Source of the DNA: Prevotella sp.
GTDB taxonomy: Bacteria; Bacteroidota; Bacteroidia; Bacteroidales; Bacteroidaceae
Length of the DNA stretch: 22,222 nt
Reading direction: 5' to 3'
Assembly (NCBI GenBank): GCA_021204605.1
Contig: JAJPZD010000126.1
Coordinates: forward strand, 1-22,222
The translations under genes were made by a program, and so were the position numbers. This document shows, piece by piece, positions 6,000 to 14,055 of the stretch. Position 1 is the stretch's first letter, and each line of letters begins with the position of its first letter. The notes below the pieces were generated by a model. It was not told the origin of the DNA, did not search any database, and was given only the letters and a program-made list of their open reading frames with translations.

Positions 6000-6452
6000 T
6001 TATCCGATTACTACTAAAGTGTCCCCTTCCATAACGGCGTCGCCCTTGCTTACGTTTATAGAGGTGATTGTTCCATCACATTCAGCCTCAATCTTGTTCT
6101 GCATCTTCATGGCCTCAAGCACGACGACGCACTTGCCCTGCTTTACTGTATCGCCGACGTTAACCCTGATTTCGGTGATTGTGCCAGGCAGTGGGGCTGT
6201 GACCTTTGTTCCCTCACCTTCGGCCGGCTTCTGCGCTGGTTGTACTGCGGGTGTCGGTTGGGCTGTGGCATTTGGTGCCGGGACATGAACGGCTACTTTC
6301 GGTTTGTTTTGCGAAGCTGCGGAGTGTATAGGCTCTTTCATTTCCACTTCAAAGGGAATGCCGTTTACGTTAACTTTGGCTATGTTTCCATCAACATCAA
6401 CTATTTCAACTTCATAGTCGATACCTTGAACTTTATATTGATACTTGTTCAT
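6000..6452 (-). CDS. Biotin carboxyl carrier protein of the decarboxylase complex
   Basis: This 150-aa protein has an N-terminal beta region (1-45), a Pro/Ala-rich mobile linker (about 50-80), and a biotinyl domain (about 82-150). The domain carries VLEAMKMQN, with Lys116 as the biotinylation site. It would shuttle carboxyl groups from the carboxyltransferase to the OadB sodium pump next door. It lies between the OadG-like gene (41 nt upstream) and oadB (10 nt downstream). An acetyl-CoA carboxylase carrier (AccB) is less likely, given this context and the absence of accC. Confidence 0.93.
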   Translation of the reverse strand: MNKYQYKVQGIDYEVEIVDVDGNIAKVNVNGIPFEVEMKEPIHSAASQNKPKVAVHVPAPNATAQPTPAVQPAQKPAEGEGTKVTAPLPGTITEIRVNVGDTVKQGKCVVVLEAMKMQNKIEAECDGTITSINVSKGDAVMEGDTLVVIG

Positions 6453-6493
6453 ATCCGTGTGTATTTATTGTAAGTAAGAAATTCTGTTTTTAA

Positions 6494-7459
6494 TTAAGGC
6501 ATTATCGGCTCTTCTGGCAGCACGTTCCAGTAAGTGTGTCGTGGCTTTATGGTAATGATGTTGCTCTCGATGTCGTGTACGTTGTCGCCATATTGCTTGA
6601 GAGCCATTGCGATTACGGCGATGTATATTTCCTTGTCTATACCACCGGTCTGCACGCCGTCCTTGAGCATTACCTTTGTCTTGTGTCCTGTCTCGGCGAT
6701 TATCTCACCAGTTTTGACAGCCGTCTTTATCGGCTGCATCTTTGCTGCCTTTGCCAACGCCTCCTTGTGGGACATGAACAGGCCGAGCAGTCGGAAGAAA
6801 ACGTAGAGCAGAGCGAGGCAGGAGAACACGATGCCCATTGAGAGGATTGTTATTCCGAAGCCGTGCGGGTCTTCTCGTTTGAGTTTCGCTATCTTCGTCT
6901 CGTTGACGTGAATATAGTTTTCTATTCCAGGTGTTACGTTGTCCTTGCTTTTCACCTCCCAAAGCACAGCCCCATCTTTCTGACGAGCATACGACTGGTT
7001 CTCTGCCAGCACGGGAACGGTAACAGAGTCGATGATATCAATGCCGTTGCCGTCGTAGAGTGCGATCCACATGGGCTTGTCGCTATCCACAAGTGCTGTA
7101 AGATGTTGTGTACCCTTTGAGGGGTTGCTGTTTAGGAACAGCACGATGTGTTTACGAGCAGACAGTGTGGTTCGCTCGTCATTGCTTGGAATGCAGCTCA
7201 TCATGCCGACACGTTGCGGCACGGAGAGGCTTTTGTCGAGTACTCGTCGGTCAGTTGTTATGTACATACCTCTCACATCGTAAGTGGAAAAAGCTGTGTT
7301 AGCCAATTCCACCCAGGCATTTCTGTCTCCGTAAGAGTCTAACAAACCAGCCGTGTTCTTTGTTTGCACCTCGTTGATCTTGATGTTTCGTGCGCCTTGG
7401 GCGAGTATGGCGACAGTACCAAGAAACATAGCGCAAAGCAGTAGGCCTGTTCTTTTCAT
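6494..7459 (-). CDS. OadG-type decarboxylase gamma subunit fused to an exported lamin-tail-like domain
   Basis: This 321-aa protein begins with a signal peptide (1-20). A lamin-tail-domain-like beta sandwich follows (about 24-180), with KINEVQTKN, DSYGDRNAWVELAN and GMYITTDRR. Next is one transmembrane helix (about 202-228, FGITILSMGIVFSCLALLYV). It ends in a cytoplasmic tail with EIYIAVIAMALKQYGDNVHDIES (284-306), typical of Bacteroidota OadG proteins. OadG normally is a small one-helix protein that holds the decarboxylase complex together. Here the same role is likely, with an extra extracytoplasmic domain. It is the second gene of the operon, 30 nt after the AspT-like transporter. What the lamin-tail part binds is unknown. 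Confidence 0.8.
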   Translation of the reverse strand: MKRTGLLLCAMFLGTVAILAQGARNIKINEVQTKNTAGLLDSYGDRNAWVELANTAFSTYDVRGMYITTDRRVLDKSLSVPQRVGMMSCIPSNDERTTLSARKHIVLFLNSNPSKGTQHLTALVDSDKPMWIALYDGNGIDIIDSVTVPVLAENQSYARQKDGAVLWEVKSKDNVTPGIENYIHVNETKIAKLKREDPHGFGITILSMGIVFSCLALLYVFFRLLGLFMSHKEALAKAAKMQPIKTAVKTGEIIAETGHKTKVMLKDGVQTGGIDKEIYIAVIAMALKQYGDNVHDIESNIITIKPRHTYWNVLPEEPIMP

Positions 7460-7489
7460 TGTTGTTACAGTTGTATATTTAGATTTTCA

Positions 7490-9172
7490 TTATCTACAGA
7501 AGAAAAGCACTAATATCTGTGCGAGGAATATTCTCAAGAACATGCTCAGAGGGTACACCGTGGAGTAGCCTACGGCGGGTGCTTCCTTAGAGCATATTGA
7601 AGATGAATACGCCAAAGCCGGCGGGTCGGTGTAGGCACCGCCAATCATGCCAATTAAAGTGAAGTAATTAAACTTGTATTTCATTCTTGCTACTAAGCCG
7701 ATGATGAGAATGGGGATTACTGTAATCAGAAAACCCGTGTAAACATATTTCAGCCCGTCGCCAGCCACCACGGTATCGGCGAATCCCGCTCCCGCCTTTA
7801 TTCCAACGCTTGCGAGAAAGAGGACAAGTCCGATTTCTCTGAGCATCAGGTTTGCGCTTGTCGTGGTGTAAGTCACGAGGTGCACCTTGTAGCCATATCT
7901 TCCAATGAGGATAGCGATGATAAGCGGACCTCCGGCAAGTCCGAGCTTTATGGGAACCGGAATGCCAGGTATCATTATTGGAATGCTGCCGAACAGTATT
8001 CCCACGAAGATACCGATGAATATAGTAGCTATATTGGGAGCATCAAGCCGCTTTATAGAGTTGCCCAAAATCGCTTCCACGCGGTTCACCTCGTCCTCGC
8101 GCCCTACAACCATGATGCGGTCGCCTACCTGCAGTGCAAGTCCTGGACTGGCGAACAGCTCCATTCCCTGTCGAGTAACACGGGTGACATTTACTCCGTA
8201 TATTCTTGAAAAGTGCATCTTTCCCAATGTCTTGCCATTTATTGAAGAACGGGTTACAACAATCCTCTTGCTGACCATCGGCACGTCCTGCTCCTCCCAG
8301 TCAACATCTGTCGGGGGACCGATAAAGGCGGTGATTGCCTCAGCATCCGCTTCAGCACACACGAAATAGAGCTTGTCGCCCTTGTGGAATATGGTGTTGC
8401 GGTTTGGTATGCTCACATGTCCGTCATGGAGTATTCTGGAACATACGAAATCGCGGTTCAGAAAAGCGTGTACTTGCAACAGCTTCTTGCCTTCAAGATA
8501 AGAGTTGGTTACTTCTAATGTCATGTGGTGCGGCTTCACGTTCTCGTTATCTTCCTCCTCGACGGCCAACTGCTGTTCTTCTTTCTCAAGTTTTACATGG
8601 CAGAAATACCTTACGGCAATCATCGCACCGATGATACCGAGAACTCCGAGAGGGTAGGCACAGGCATATCCGGATGCTATCTGCGGCACTTCGTTCTTTG
8701 GAAATAAGGAGCCCAACGCCTCACTTGCAGCGCCGAGACCGGGAGTGTTGGTAACAGCACCGTATAGAGTACCTATCATCATCGGGAGGTTTTTAGGATT
8801 TGAGGTGTCGAAAAAGAGGAAGTAGCACGTGAACATTACTCCGATGTTCAACACGATCATTACTGCAGCCAATACGTTCATTGTAATTCCATCGTGCTTA
8901 AAACTTGCGAAGAAACCTGGACCCACTTGGAGACCTATCATAAAGACGAACAGGATGAGGCCGAATTCCTGCAGGAAAGAGAGTATGTTTGGGGATGCGG
9001 TGAAGCCAATATGCCCGGCGGCAATTCCCGCAAACAATACGAAAGAGACCCCAATAGAAACGCCTCCTACCTTTATTTTTCCGAGATACACGCCTATGGC
9101 GATGACTATCGCATACAACAATACGACATGAGCGACGGAATCTGTTGCCGTAAATAAATCTATCAACCACAT
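7490..9172 (-). CDS. AspT/YidE-type (AAE family) antiporter or exporter with two RCK_C domains
   Basis: This 560-aa protein has the family's duplicated layout. The first membrane half (about 10-190) contains GTLYGAVTNTPGLGA. Two cytosolic TrkA/RCK_C-like domains follow (about 215-290 and 300-375; the second has VGDRIMVVGREDEV). The second membrane half (about 378-560) contains the matching GMIGGAYTDPPALAY. The family includes the aspartate:alanine exchanger AspT, E. coli YidE/YbjL and the Corynebacterium succinate exporter SucE1. It heads the decarboxylase operon, so a C4-dicarboxylate such as succinate is a reasonable, unproven substrate. The promoter -7 TACTTTTG lies at 9200-9193, giving a very short leader. 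Confidence 0.88.
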   Translation of the reverse strand: MWLIDLFTATDSVAHVVLLYAIVIAIGVYLGKIKVGGVSIGVSFVLFAGIAAGHIGFTASPNILSFLQEFGLILFVFMIGLQVGPGFFASFKHDGITMNVLAAVMIVLNIGVMFTCYFLFFDTSNPKNLPMMIGTLYGAVTNTPGLGAASEALGSLFPKNEVPQIASGYACAYPLGVLGIIGAMIAVRYFCHVKLEKEEQQLAVEEEDNENVKPHHMTLEVTNSYLEGKKLLQVHAFLNRDFVCSRILHDGHVSIPNRNTIFHKGDKLYFVCAEADAEAITAFIGPPTDVDWEEQDVPMVSKRIVVTRSSINGKTLGKMHFSRIYGVNVTRVTRQGMELFASPGLALQVGDRIMVVGREDEVNRVEAILGNSIKRLDAPNIATIFIGIFVGILFGSIPIMIPGIPVPIKLGLAGGPLIIAILIGRYGYKVHLVTYTTTSANLMLREIGLVLFLASVGIKAGAGFADTVVAGDGLKYVYTGFLITVIPILIIGLVARMKYKFNYFTLIGMIGGAYTDPPALAYSSSICSKEAPAVGYSTVYPLSMFLRIFLAQILVLFFCR

Positions 9173-9192
9173 AGCTCTTTCAAAAGGTGCTG

Positions 9193-9200
9193 CAAAAGTA
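9193..9200 (-). promoter_or_regulatory. -7 promoter element for the transporter-decarboxylase operon
   Basis: Minus-strand TACTTTTG fits TAnnTTTG. The predicted start of transcription is only about 15 nt from ATG 9172. The -33 region is not convincing. Confidence 0.55.
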
Positions 9201-9285
9201 GCTAAAATATCATTTGCACGATAATTTTTTATGCAATTTTTTCAATTTCCAAATCTTTGCTTGATATGGGTTAAAAATGATAGGA

Positions 9286-9323
9286 ATTCCGAAAAACTGT
9301 CACTTGTGACAGTTTTTCGGAAT
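9286..9323. repeat. Perfect 18-bp inverted repeat with 2-nt spacer
   Basis: ATTCCGAAAAACTGTCAC (9286-9303) is followed by TT and by its exact reverse complement (9306-9323). No T-run follows on either strand, so it does not look like a standard terminator. The centre TGTCAC-TT-GTGACA has the symmetry of a dimeric regulator site. It might also be a dispersed palindromic element. Confidence 0.85.
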
Positions 9324-9498
9324 GGAGTTATAGTATTTTTACAAAAAGACAAATATTCAAGTCATGAGTGATATTCACGGGTTCAAATTCGAGGCTTGTA
9401 AAGACAAAACTGTTACGGCTTGTGGTAATTTAAAATATTGAATACATATTTTGAAGTCGCAAGGGAATGAATGTCTTTAAAAATATACGTTCCCATAG

Positions 9499-9528
9499 TT
9501 GAAATTTGACTTAAAATGACTACTTTTG
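9499..9528 (+). promoter_or_regulatory. Promoter of the truncated AlbA_2 gene
   Basis: TTG (9499-9501), 19 nt, then TACTTTTG (9521-9528) is a full match to the Bacteroidota pattern. The coding frame begins 20 nt downstream, preceded by AAAAAAGGATGA. Confidence 0.7.
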
Positions 9529-9547
9529 CATTAAGAAAAAAGGATGA

Positions 9548-9889
9548 ATGATAATTGACAATCTCGACATAATAAAGAAACTAATATCTGATGCCGAAAG
9601 CAGCAATGTTGAATTTAAGGAAACCACGGGACAGTTGGAACGTGGCATGGAGACATTATGCGCCTTTCTTAACAGTTCAGAGGGTACGATACTGTTCGGA
9701 GTAACGGACAAAGGGAAGATAATCGGTCAAGAAGTGGCTGACAGCACTAAAAGAAATATTGCTGAGGCGATGAAGAGAATAGCGCCATCGGTGACGGTGC
9801 AAGTGACGTGTATCCCATTGCCAGATACAGAAAAGAAAATCATTGCACTCAATAATTTCAGATTTGACAAAAATTCCATATCTTTGTAG
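9548..9889 (+). pseudogene. Truncated AlbA_2 (Schlafen-type) putative DNA/RNA-binding protein
   Basis: The 113-residue product is only the N-terminal AlbA_2 domain. It shows SNVEFKETTGQLERGMETLCAFLNS (19-43) and ILFGVTDKGKIIGQEV (48-63). Related ATP-binding/transcriptional-regulator-like proteins usually run several hundred residues, with a C-terminal winged-helix part. Here the resemblance ends after PDTEKKIIAL (residue 101). A short tail, NNFRFDKNSISL, then runs into the promoter of the next gene, so a deletion probably removed the rest. The promoter and start are intact, so a short protein could still be made. An alternative is a genuine stand-alone AlbA_2 protein, but the abrupt loss of similarity argues against it. 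Confidence 0.65.
9879..9886 (+). promoter_or_regulatory. -7 promoter element for the TlpA-like gene
   Basis: TATCTTTG matches TAnnTTTG. It overlaps the last codons of the AlbA_2 remnant and lies 70 nt before ATG 9956. Confidence 0.55.
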
Positions 9890-9955
9890 GGGTTGAACGA
9901 ATGGGCAATTTTTGAAAAGAAATTATTAACGATTAATCATTAATACTTTAAGGAT

Positions 9956-11038
9956 ATGAGAAAGTTTTTGTCATTAATATTATTGGCTGTGCCTGCGCTC
10001 TCTATGCTGGCGCAAGAAACAGATTTTAAAATCACGGGCGTGGTGCCTGATGAAGTGAAGGAGGTAAGTTTGATGGTAAACAGCGACCGCAATTCCATGG
10101 AGAAGGTGGTTGTTGCTGATGGCTCGTTCACTATAACGGGCAACAAGGCTCTTAACGATATTATAACTATAGGTTTTGGAAATTACGGAATTTCTTTCTT
10201 CAACGACGGTACACCGATAGATGTCGATTTTGTGAAAAACACGTTTTCCGGGTCTGAACTCAACAAGAAACTGTTTGATTACGACAGGCAATTGGATGAG
10301 AAGTATGCGAATGATTTGAATGAGATAATGGCAGAGGCTGAAACGTTGTCAAAAGACGGAAATGAGGAAAACAAGTCGAAAATGGAGGAGCTTGAAAAGA
10401 AATATGAGGAGATTTCAGATGCCATGACAGCCGACCAAATAAAGATTGTGATGGAAAACAAGGATAATCTTATTCCTGCCATTTACATCAATCAGGTGAT
10501 TTATGAGCTTGGATATGATGAGTTGAAAGACCTTTTAGACAGCAATGCACCATATTATAATCATCCTGTCATGGCACGTGCCAAGAGCCAGTTGGCTGCT
10601 TTGGAAAAGAGGTTGCCTGGCAAGATGTTCGTTGATTTGACGATGAACGATACGGAGGGCAATCCGAGAAAGTTGAGTGAGTGGTGCGGCAATGGCAACT
10701 ATGTGCTTATTGACTTCTGGGCAAGCTGGTGCGGTCCGTGCCGTCAGGAGATGCCAAATGTGGTTGAGAACTACAAGAAATATCATTCAGCCGGTCTTGA
10801 GATTATAGGTATCTCTTTCGACAGTAAGGCAGAGGCATGGAAAGCTGCAATAGGTAATCTTGGCATGCAATGGCCGCAACTCAGCGACCTGAAGGCGTGG
10901 AAGTCGGAGGGTGCTTCTAAATACGGTATTACTGCAATACCTGCAAACGTTCTCCTTGACAAGGATGGCAAGATAGTCGCCATTGACTTGCGTGGAAATA
11001 AGTTGGGCGACAAGTTGAAAAATATTTACGGGTTCTAA
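9956..11038 (+). CDS. Exported thioredoxin-like protein (DUF4369 plus TlpA/AhpC-TSA domain)
   Basis: This 360-aa protein starts with a signal peptide (1-19, ending SMLAQ). A DUF4369-like beta domain follows (about 21-110). A charged helical linker (about 105-165) contains EENKSKMEELEKKYEEI. The TlpA-type thioredoxin fold (about 222-360) has its redox pair in FWASWCGPC (C259, C262) and a cis-proline at P329 in TAIPA. It should act outside the cytoplasm as a thiol-disulfide reductase, as in many Bacteroidota paralogues whose targets are unknown. The start is set by TTAAGGAT. It stands alone and converges on the TPR gene, with a hairpin at 11046-11071 between them. Confidence 0.92.
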   Translation: MRKFLSLILLAVPALSMLAQETDFKITGVVPDEVKEVSLMVNSDRNSMEKVVVADGSFTITGNKALNDIITIGFGNYGISFFNDGTPIDVDFVKNTFSGSELNKKLFDYDRQLDEKYANDLNEIMAEAETLSKDGNEENKSKMEELEKKYEEISDAMTADQIKIVMENKDNLIPAIYINQVIYELGYDELKDLLDSNAPYYNHPVMARAKSQLAALEKRLPGKMFVDLTMNDTEGNPRKLSEWCGNGNYVLIDFWASWCGPCRQEMPNVVENYKKYHSAGLEIIGISFDSKAEAWKAAIGNLGMQWPQLSDLKAWKSEGASKYGITAIPANVLLDKDGKIVAIDLRGNKLGDKLKNIYGF

Positions 11039-11045
11039 TAAAGAC

Positions 11046-11071
11046 TGAGGTTTCGCATTTGCGAAACCTCA
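11046..11071. terminator. Bidirectional hairpin terminator between convergent genes
   Basis: Perfect 11-bp arms, TGAGGTTTCGC and GCGAAACCTCA, have an ATTT loop. The + strand is followed by ATTTATATATT and the - strand by GTCTTTATT, so it can serve both the TlpA-like gene and the TPR operon. Confidence 0.8.
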
Positions 11072-11086
11072 ATTTATATATTGCTC

Positions 11087-13054
11087 TTATTTCTTACTGT
11101 ATTTCTTGATTATGCTGTATGCGTCGTACAGCCCTAATTCGCCAGCCTTGCTAAGGTCGTGTACCCCGCTTTCGGCGTCGTTTAGTTCAATGTTCGCAAT
11201 GCCCCGGTTGTAATAAGCCTCGGCAAGGTTGGGGTCAAGCTCCAATGCTTTGGTGTAGTTGTCAACGGCAAGGTTAAATTCCTTGTTTGAGGCATACAGG
11301 TTGCCACGGCAGTAATATAGGTATGCACTCTTGCTGTTCAGGCTTATCGCTTTGTTGATGTCCGACAATGCGCTTGCCATTTTCATTTTTACGTCAACGC
11401 CTTGTGAGGCGTTATATTCGTTCATGCGGCTCTGGTAAACGGCACGCTGCCAATAGGCTATCGACGATGTGCTGTCGCTCTGGATGTAGTCGCTTAGGTC
11501 GCTCACGGCATCGCCATAGTTCTGTACCACACCATTAGCCACGGCACGCAGGAGCAACAGATGTCCACTGGCTTTAAGGCTTCGCAAGGACATGATACTG
11601 TCAGAGAGCACGTCTATCATGTCGAAAATTTGCTTTGACTCATCTTCTGAAAGAGGCTTTGCGTTGCAGGTGACAAACAACTTGTGCGTAAGGTTGTATC
11701 TATGGTTGAAATCCTCCACGTCGGCATCAAAAGCCTGATAAGATTTCATGCCGTTGTCATACTGGCTGAATGAAAGTTGAAACATCGGCATGAATGTAAT
11801 ATCCACTTTCCTGTTCTGCACGTGTCCCCGGTATGCGGTGGAATACTCGTGCTCTATATTGTTCTCGTCCTCTACGACGAGGTTGTTGTATTTGTTGAAG
11901 TCGATTTCGCTTTTTTTCCTTACGTTGAGTTTCTGTTTCTTGCTCCAACGAGGCTGTACACCGTTGTGCTTGTCATTTTGTGCCTTGAAAATGCGAAACT
12001 CGTCCTGCTCGGCTTTAGCGGTCATTCCGAGAAGACGGTAGCACCTCGCACGTCCGCTCAATCCAGCCCAGAAATTAGGGTATTCATCGATCAAAGAGGA
12101 ATAGTCGCGTATGGCCCCTTGTATGTCGCCAGTGCGCTCAAGGAGTATGGCGCGGTTGTATATCGCCATCACGTTGCTGGGCTCCATGTTGATGACATAG
12201 TCGAAATCAGCGATTGCCCTGTTGTCGTCTCCTACCTGCACACGAAGCTGTCCTCTGTTGTAGTGAGCGAGGAAGTTGTTGGGGTCAAGTTCTATGGCCT
12301 TGTCATAGTCAGAGAGCGCGCCCCGCAGGTTGTTGATGTTATAGCGTGCAAGGGCACGGTTCACATAGTTGTTTGGTGTGGTTGGTTTCAGGTGAATGGC
12401 TTTTGAGAGTTGCTGGTCGGCATCTTTCCATTTTTCTTCTGACATACTGATGAGAGCGCGCATAGCCCAAACATCACCATCGTAGGGGTCAACCTCAAGA
12501 CTCTGGTCTAAGTACTTGCCCGCCGTCAGTGTGTCTTTCTGTTGCAGGCATACTTCAGCTTTGAGGGAATACGACTTTGCGTAGGTCTTCCACATGACTA
12601 TCATCGAGTCAAGGTCGGTATTGGCATCGTCGTAGTCCTTGTTCTCTATTTTGCACAGCACACGGTTGTACCACAGTCCTTTGTTGTAGGGTGAGAACTC
12701 GATAGTCTTATCGTAATCCTTGATCGCTTCATCGTATCTGCCTTGTTTGATAAGGCTAAGTCCTCTAACCTCATATACTTCAGAGATATAAGGGTTCAAG
12801 CGTATCGCCTCTGAACAGTCTTTCTCTGCCCCCACATAGTCGTCAAGATAGAATTTCGCCACACCTCTCAGAAACCACGGCTCGTAGAGGTAAGGTTTCA
12901 TCATTATCACCTGGTTGAAATATTGAATCGACAGGACATAGTCCTCGTAATAGAGCGCGCTTCTGCCTACATCCAACAGTCTGTTAGTCCTGAACTGTGC
13001 GAAAGTGAGCACAGGCATGACGAATAACACCAATGATATAAGCAATTTGCGCAT
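11087..13054 (-). CDS. Exported TPR-repeat protein
   Basis: This 655-aa protein has a signal peptide (1-19, ending TFAQ). About eight tetratricopeptide repeats fill residues 24-350, for example YDKTIEFSPYNKGLWYNR and YDKAIELDPNNFLAHYNRGQ. A central non-repeat region (about 360-500) contains VDITFMPMFQLSFSQYDNG. More TPRs lie at the C-terminus (about 500-645, with YTKALELDPNLAEAYYNRG). It is probably a periplasmic or outer-membrane-associated scaffold; no enzyme domain is visible. It follows def by 9 nt and is the last gene of the SPOR-ruvX-def operon. The partner is unknown. Confidence 0.9.
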   Translation of the reverse strand: MRKLLISLVLFVMPVLTFAQFRTNRLLDVGRSALYYEDYVLSIQYFNQVIMMKPYLYEPWFLRGVAKFYLDDYVGAEKDCSEAIRLNPYISEVYEVRGLSLIKQGRYDEAIKDYDKTIEFSPYNKGLWYNRVLCKIENKDYDDANTDLDSMIVMWKTYAKSYSLKAEVCLQQKDTLTAGKYLDQSLEVDPYDGDVWAMRALISMSEEKWKDADQQLSKAIHLKPTTPNNYVNRALARYNINNLRGALSDYDKAIELDPNNFLAHYNRGQLRVQVGDDNRAIADFDYVINMEPSNVMAIYNRAILLERTGDIQGAIRDYSSLIDEYPNFWAGLSGRARCYRLLGMTAKAEQDEFRIFKAQNDKHNGVQPRWSKKQKLNVRKKSEIDFNKYNNLVVEDENNIEHEYSTAYRGHVQNRKVDITFMPMFQLSFSQYDNGMKSYQAFDADVEDFNHRYNLTHKLFVTCNAKPLSEDESKQIFDMIDVLSDSIMSLRSLKASGHLLLLRAVANGVVQNYGDAVSDLSDYIQSDSTSSIAYWQRAVYQSRMNEYNASQGVDVKMKMASALSDINKAISLNSKSAYLYYCRGNLYASNKEFNLAVDNYTKALELDPNLAEAYYNRGIANIELNDAESGVHDLSKAGELGLYDAYSIIKKYSKK

Positions 13055-13063
13055 GAAAACATA

Positions 13064-13624
13064 CTATTTCTTTATCGGTTTAGTGCGGTAGGAGCAACGG
13101 TAACGTCCTTGTAGCAAGGCTTTCAGCTTGCCTTTGATAAGCTGTCGTCTTAGCGGTGATACACGGTCGATGAACATCTTGGCATCAAGGTGGTCGAACT
13201 CATGTTGCATGACGCGTGCGAGATAGCCGCTTATCCATTCCTCATGCTCCGTGAAGTCCTCATCGGCATACTTCACGCGTATGCGTTTGGGACGTTTGAC
13301 GTTCTCGCGTATTCCAGGCAGTGATAGGCAACCTTCCTCAAGAGTATCAGTCTCACTGTCATCATATTCTATAATGTGAGGGTTGATGTAAGCCTTGCGG
13401 AAACCGGCGTACTCAGGGAGGTCGTCTTTCAGTTGGTCGAGATCGAGGACGGAAATCCGTATGTTGAGTCCGATTTGCGGAGCGGCAAGTCCGATCCCTT
13501 CTGATGCAGAGAGTGTCTCAAACATGTCGGCAATCAATTCTTTGAGCTTAGGATAGTCAGCCGTGATATCTTCCGACACCTTGCGCAGCACGGGCTGTCC
13601 GTAAATATAAATAGGTAATATCAT
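13064..13624 (-). CDS. def: Peptide deformylase
   Basis: This 186-aa protein removes the formyl group from the N-terminal methionine of new proteins. All three motifs are intact: GIGLAAPQIG (43-52), EGCLSLP (97-103) with metal ligand Cys99, and QHEFDHLDA (140-148) with metal ligands His141 and His145 and catalytic Glu142. The longest frame begins at 13678. However, ATG 13624 gives the usual N-terminus MILPIYIYGQPVLRKV, and it lies 4 nt after the ruvX stop, so it is preferred. It belongs to a tight operon with ruvX upstream and the TPR gene downstream. Confidence 0.96.
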   Translation of the reverse strand: MILPIYIYGQPVLRKVSEDITADYPKLKELIADMFETLSASEGIGLAAPQIGLNIRISVLDLDQLKDDLPEYAGFRKAYINPHIIEYDDSETDTLEEGCLSLPGIRENVKRPKRIRVKYADEDFTEHEEWISGYLARVMQHEFDHLDAKMFIDRVSPLRRQLIKGKLKALLQGRYRCSYRTKPIKK

Positions 13625-13628
13625 TCTT

Positions 13629-14048
13629 CTATCTCTTTCTAATAGATTCCAAATAGCCTTGTAAAATGATGGTGGCACTTATCTCATCCACCAATGCCTT
13701 GTTCTGTCTTGTTTTTTTGCGCAAACCACCGTCTATCATCGCCCGGTGCGCAAGAACGGAGGTGAAACGCTCGTCGTATAGCACTATGGGAATTTCGGGG
13801 TGCACCTTGCGCCACCGGCTCACGAACTGCTGTACTCTTATCATATTCTCACTTGGTGAACCGTCTGACTGTCGAGGCTCTCCAACCACTATGCGCTCAA
13901 CCTGTTCTTTCTGGATATAACTGTTGAGGTAATCGAGAAGTAGCGATGTATCAACAGTCACCAATCCCCCTGCAATGATTTGCAGTGGATCGGTGACCGC
14001 GAGCCCTGTTCTTTTCTTGCCGTAGTCTATCGACAATATACGAGCCAC
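13629..14048 (-). CDS. ruvX: RuvX/YqgF family Holliday-junction resolvase-like nuclease
   Basis: This 139-aa protein has an RNase H-like fold. It shows SIDYGKKRTGLAVTDP (6-21) with Asp8, VVGEP (54-58) with Glu57, YDERFTS (91-97), and VDEISATIILQGYL (120-133) with Asp121. The family is linked to 16S rRNA 5'-end maturation (YqgF) and is proposed to resolve junction DNA. A GTG at 14048 is chosen as start because the conserved part begins exactly there (VARILSIDYG) and the SPOR gene stops 7 nt upstream. The longer frame to 14123 would overlap that gene. The ribosome-binding site is weak, so translational coupling is likely. Confidence 0.92.
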   Translation of the reverse strand: MARILSIDYGKKRTGLAVTDPLQIIAGGLVTVDTSLLLDYLNSYIQKEQVERIVVGEPRQSDGSPSENMIRVQQFVSRWRKVHPEIPIVLYDERFTSVLAHRAMIDGGLRKKTRQNKALVDEISATIILQGYLESIRKR

Positions 14049-14055
14049 AATATTT

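Larger units (their letters stand above)
9173..9547. other. Gene-poor interval between divergent units
   Basis: About 375 A/T-rich bases lie between the leftward transporter operon and the rightward AlbA_2 remnant. It holds the two promoters and a long palindrome (9286-9323). A 25-codon reading frame at 9364-9441 has no ribosome-binding site or promoter and is not called. Nothing else is recognised. Confidence 0.7.

Noticed and set aside
9376..9400. GGGTTCAAATTCGAG as part of a tRNA T-arm
   Set aside because: The flanking bases do not form a 5-bp stem and no acceptor, D or anticodon arms are found.
9364..9441. 25-codon frame MSDIHGFKFEACKDKTVTAC...
   Set aside because: No ribosome-binding site or promoter in front and no recognisable family.
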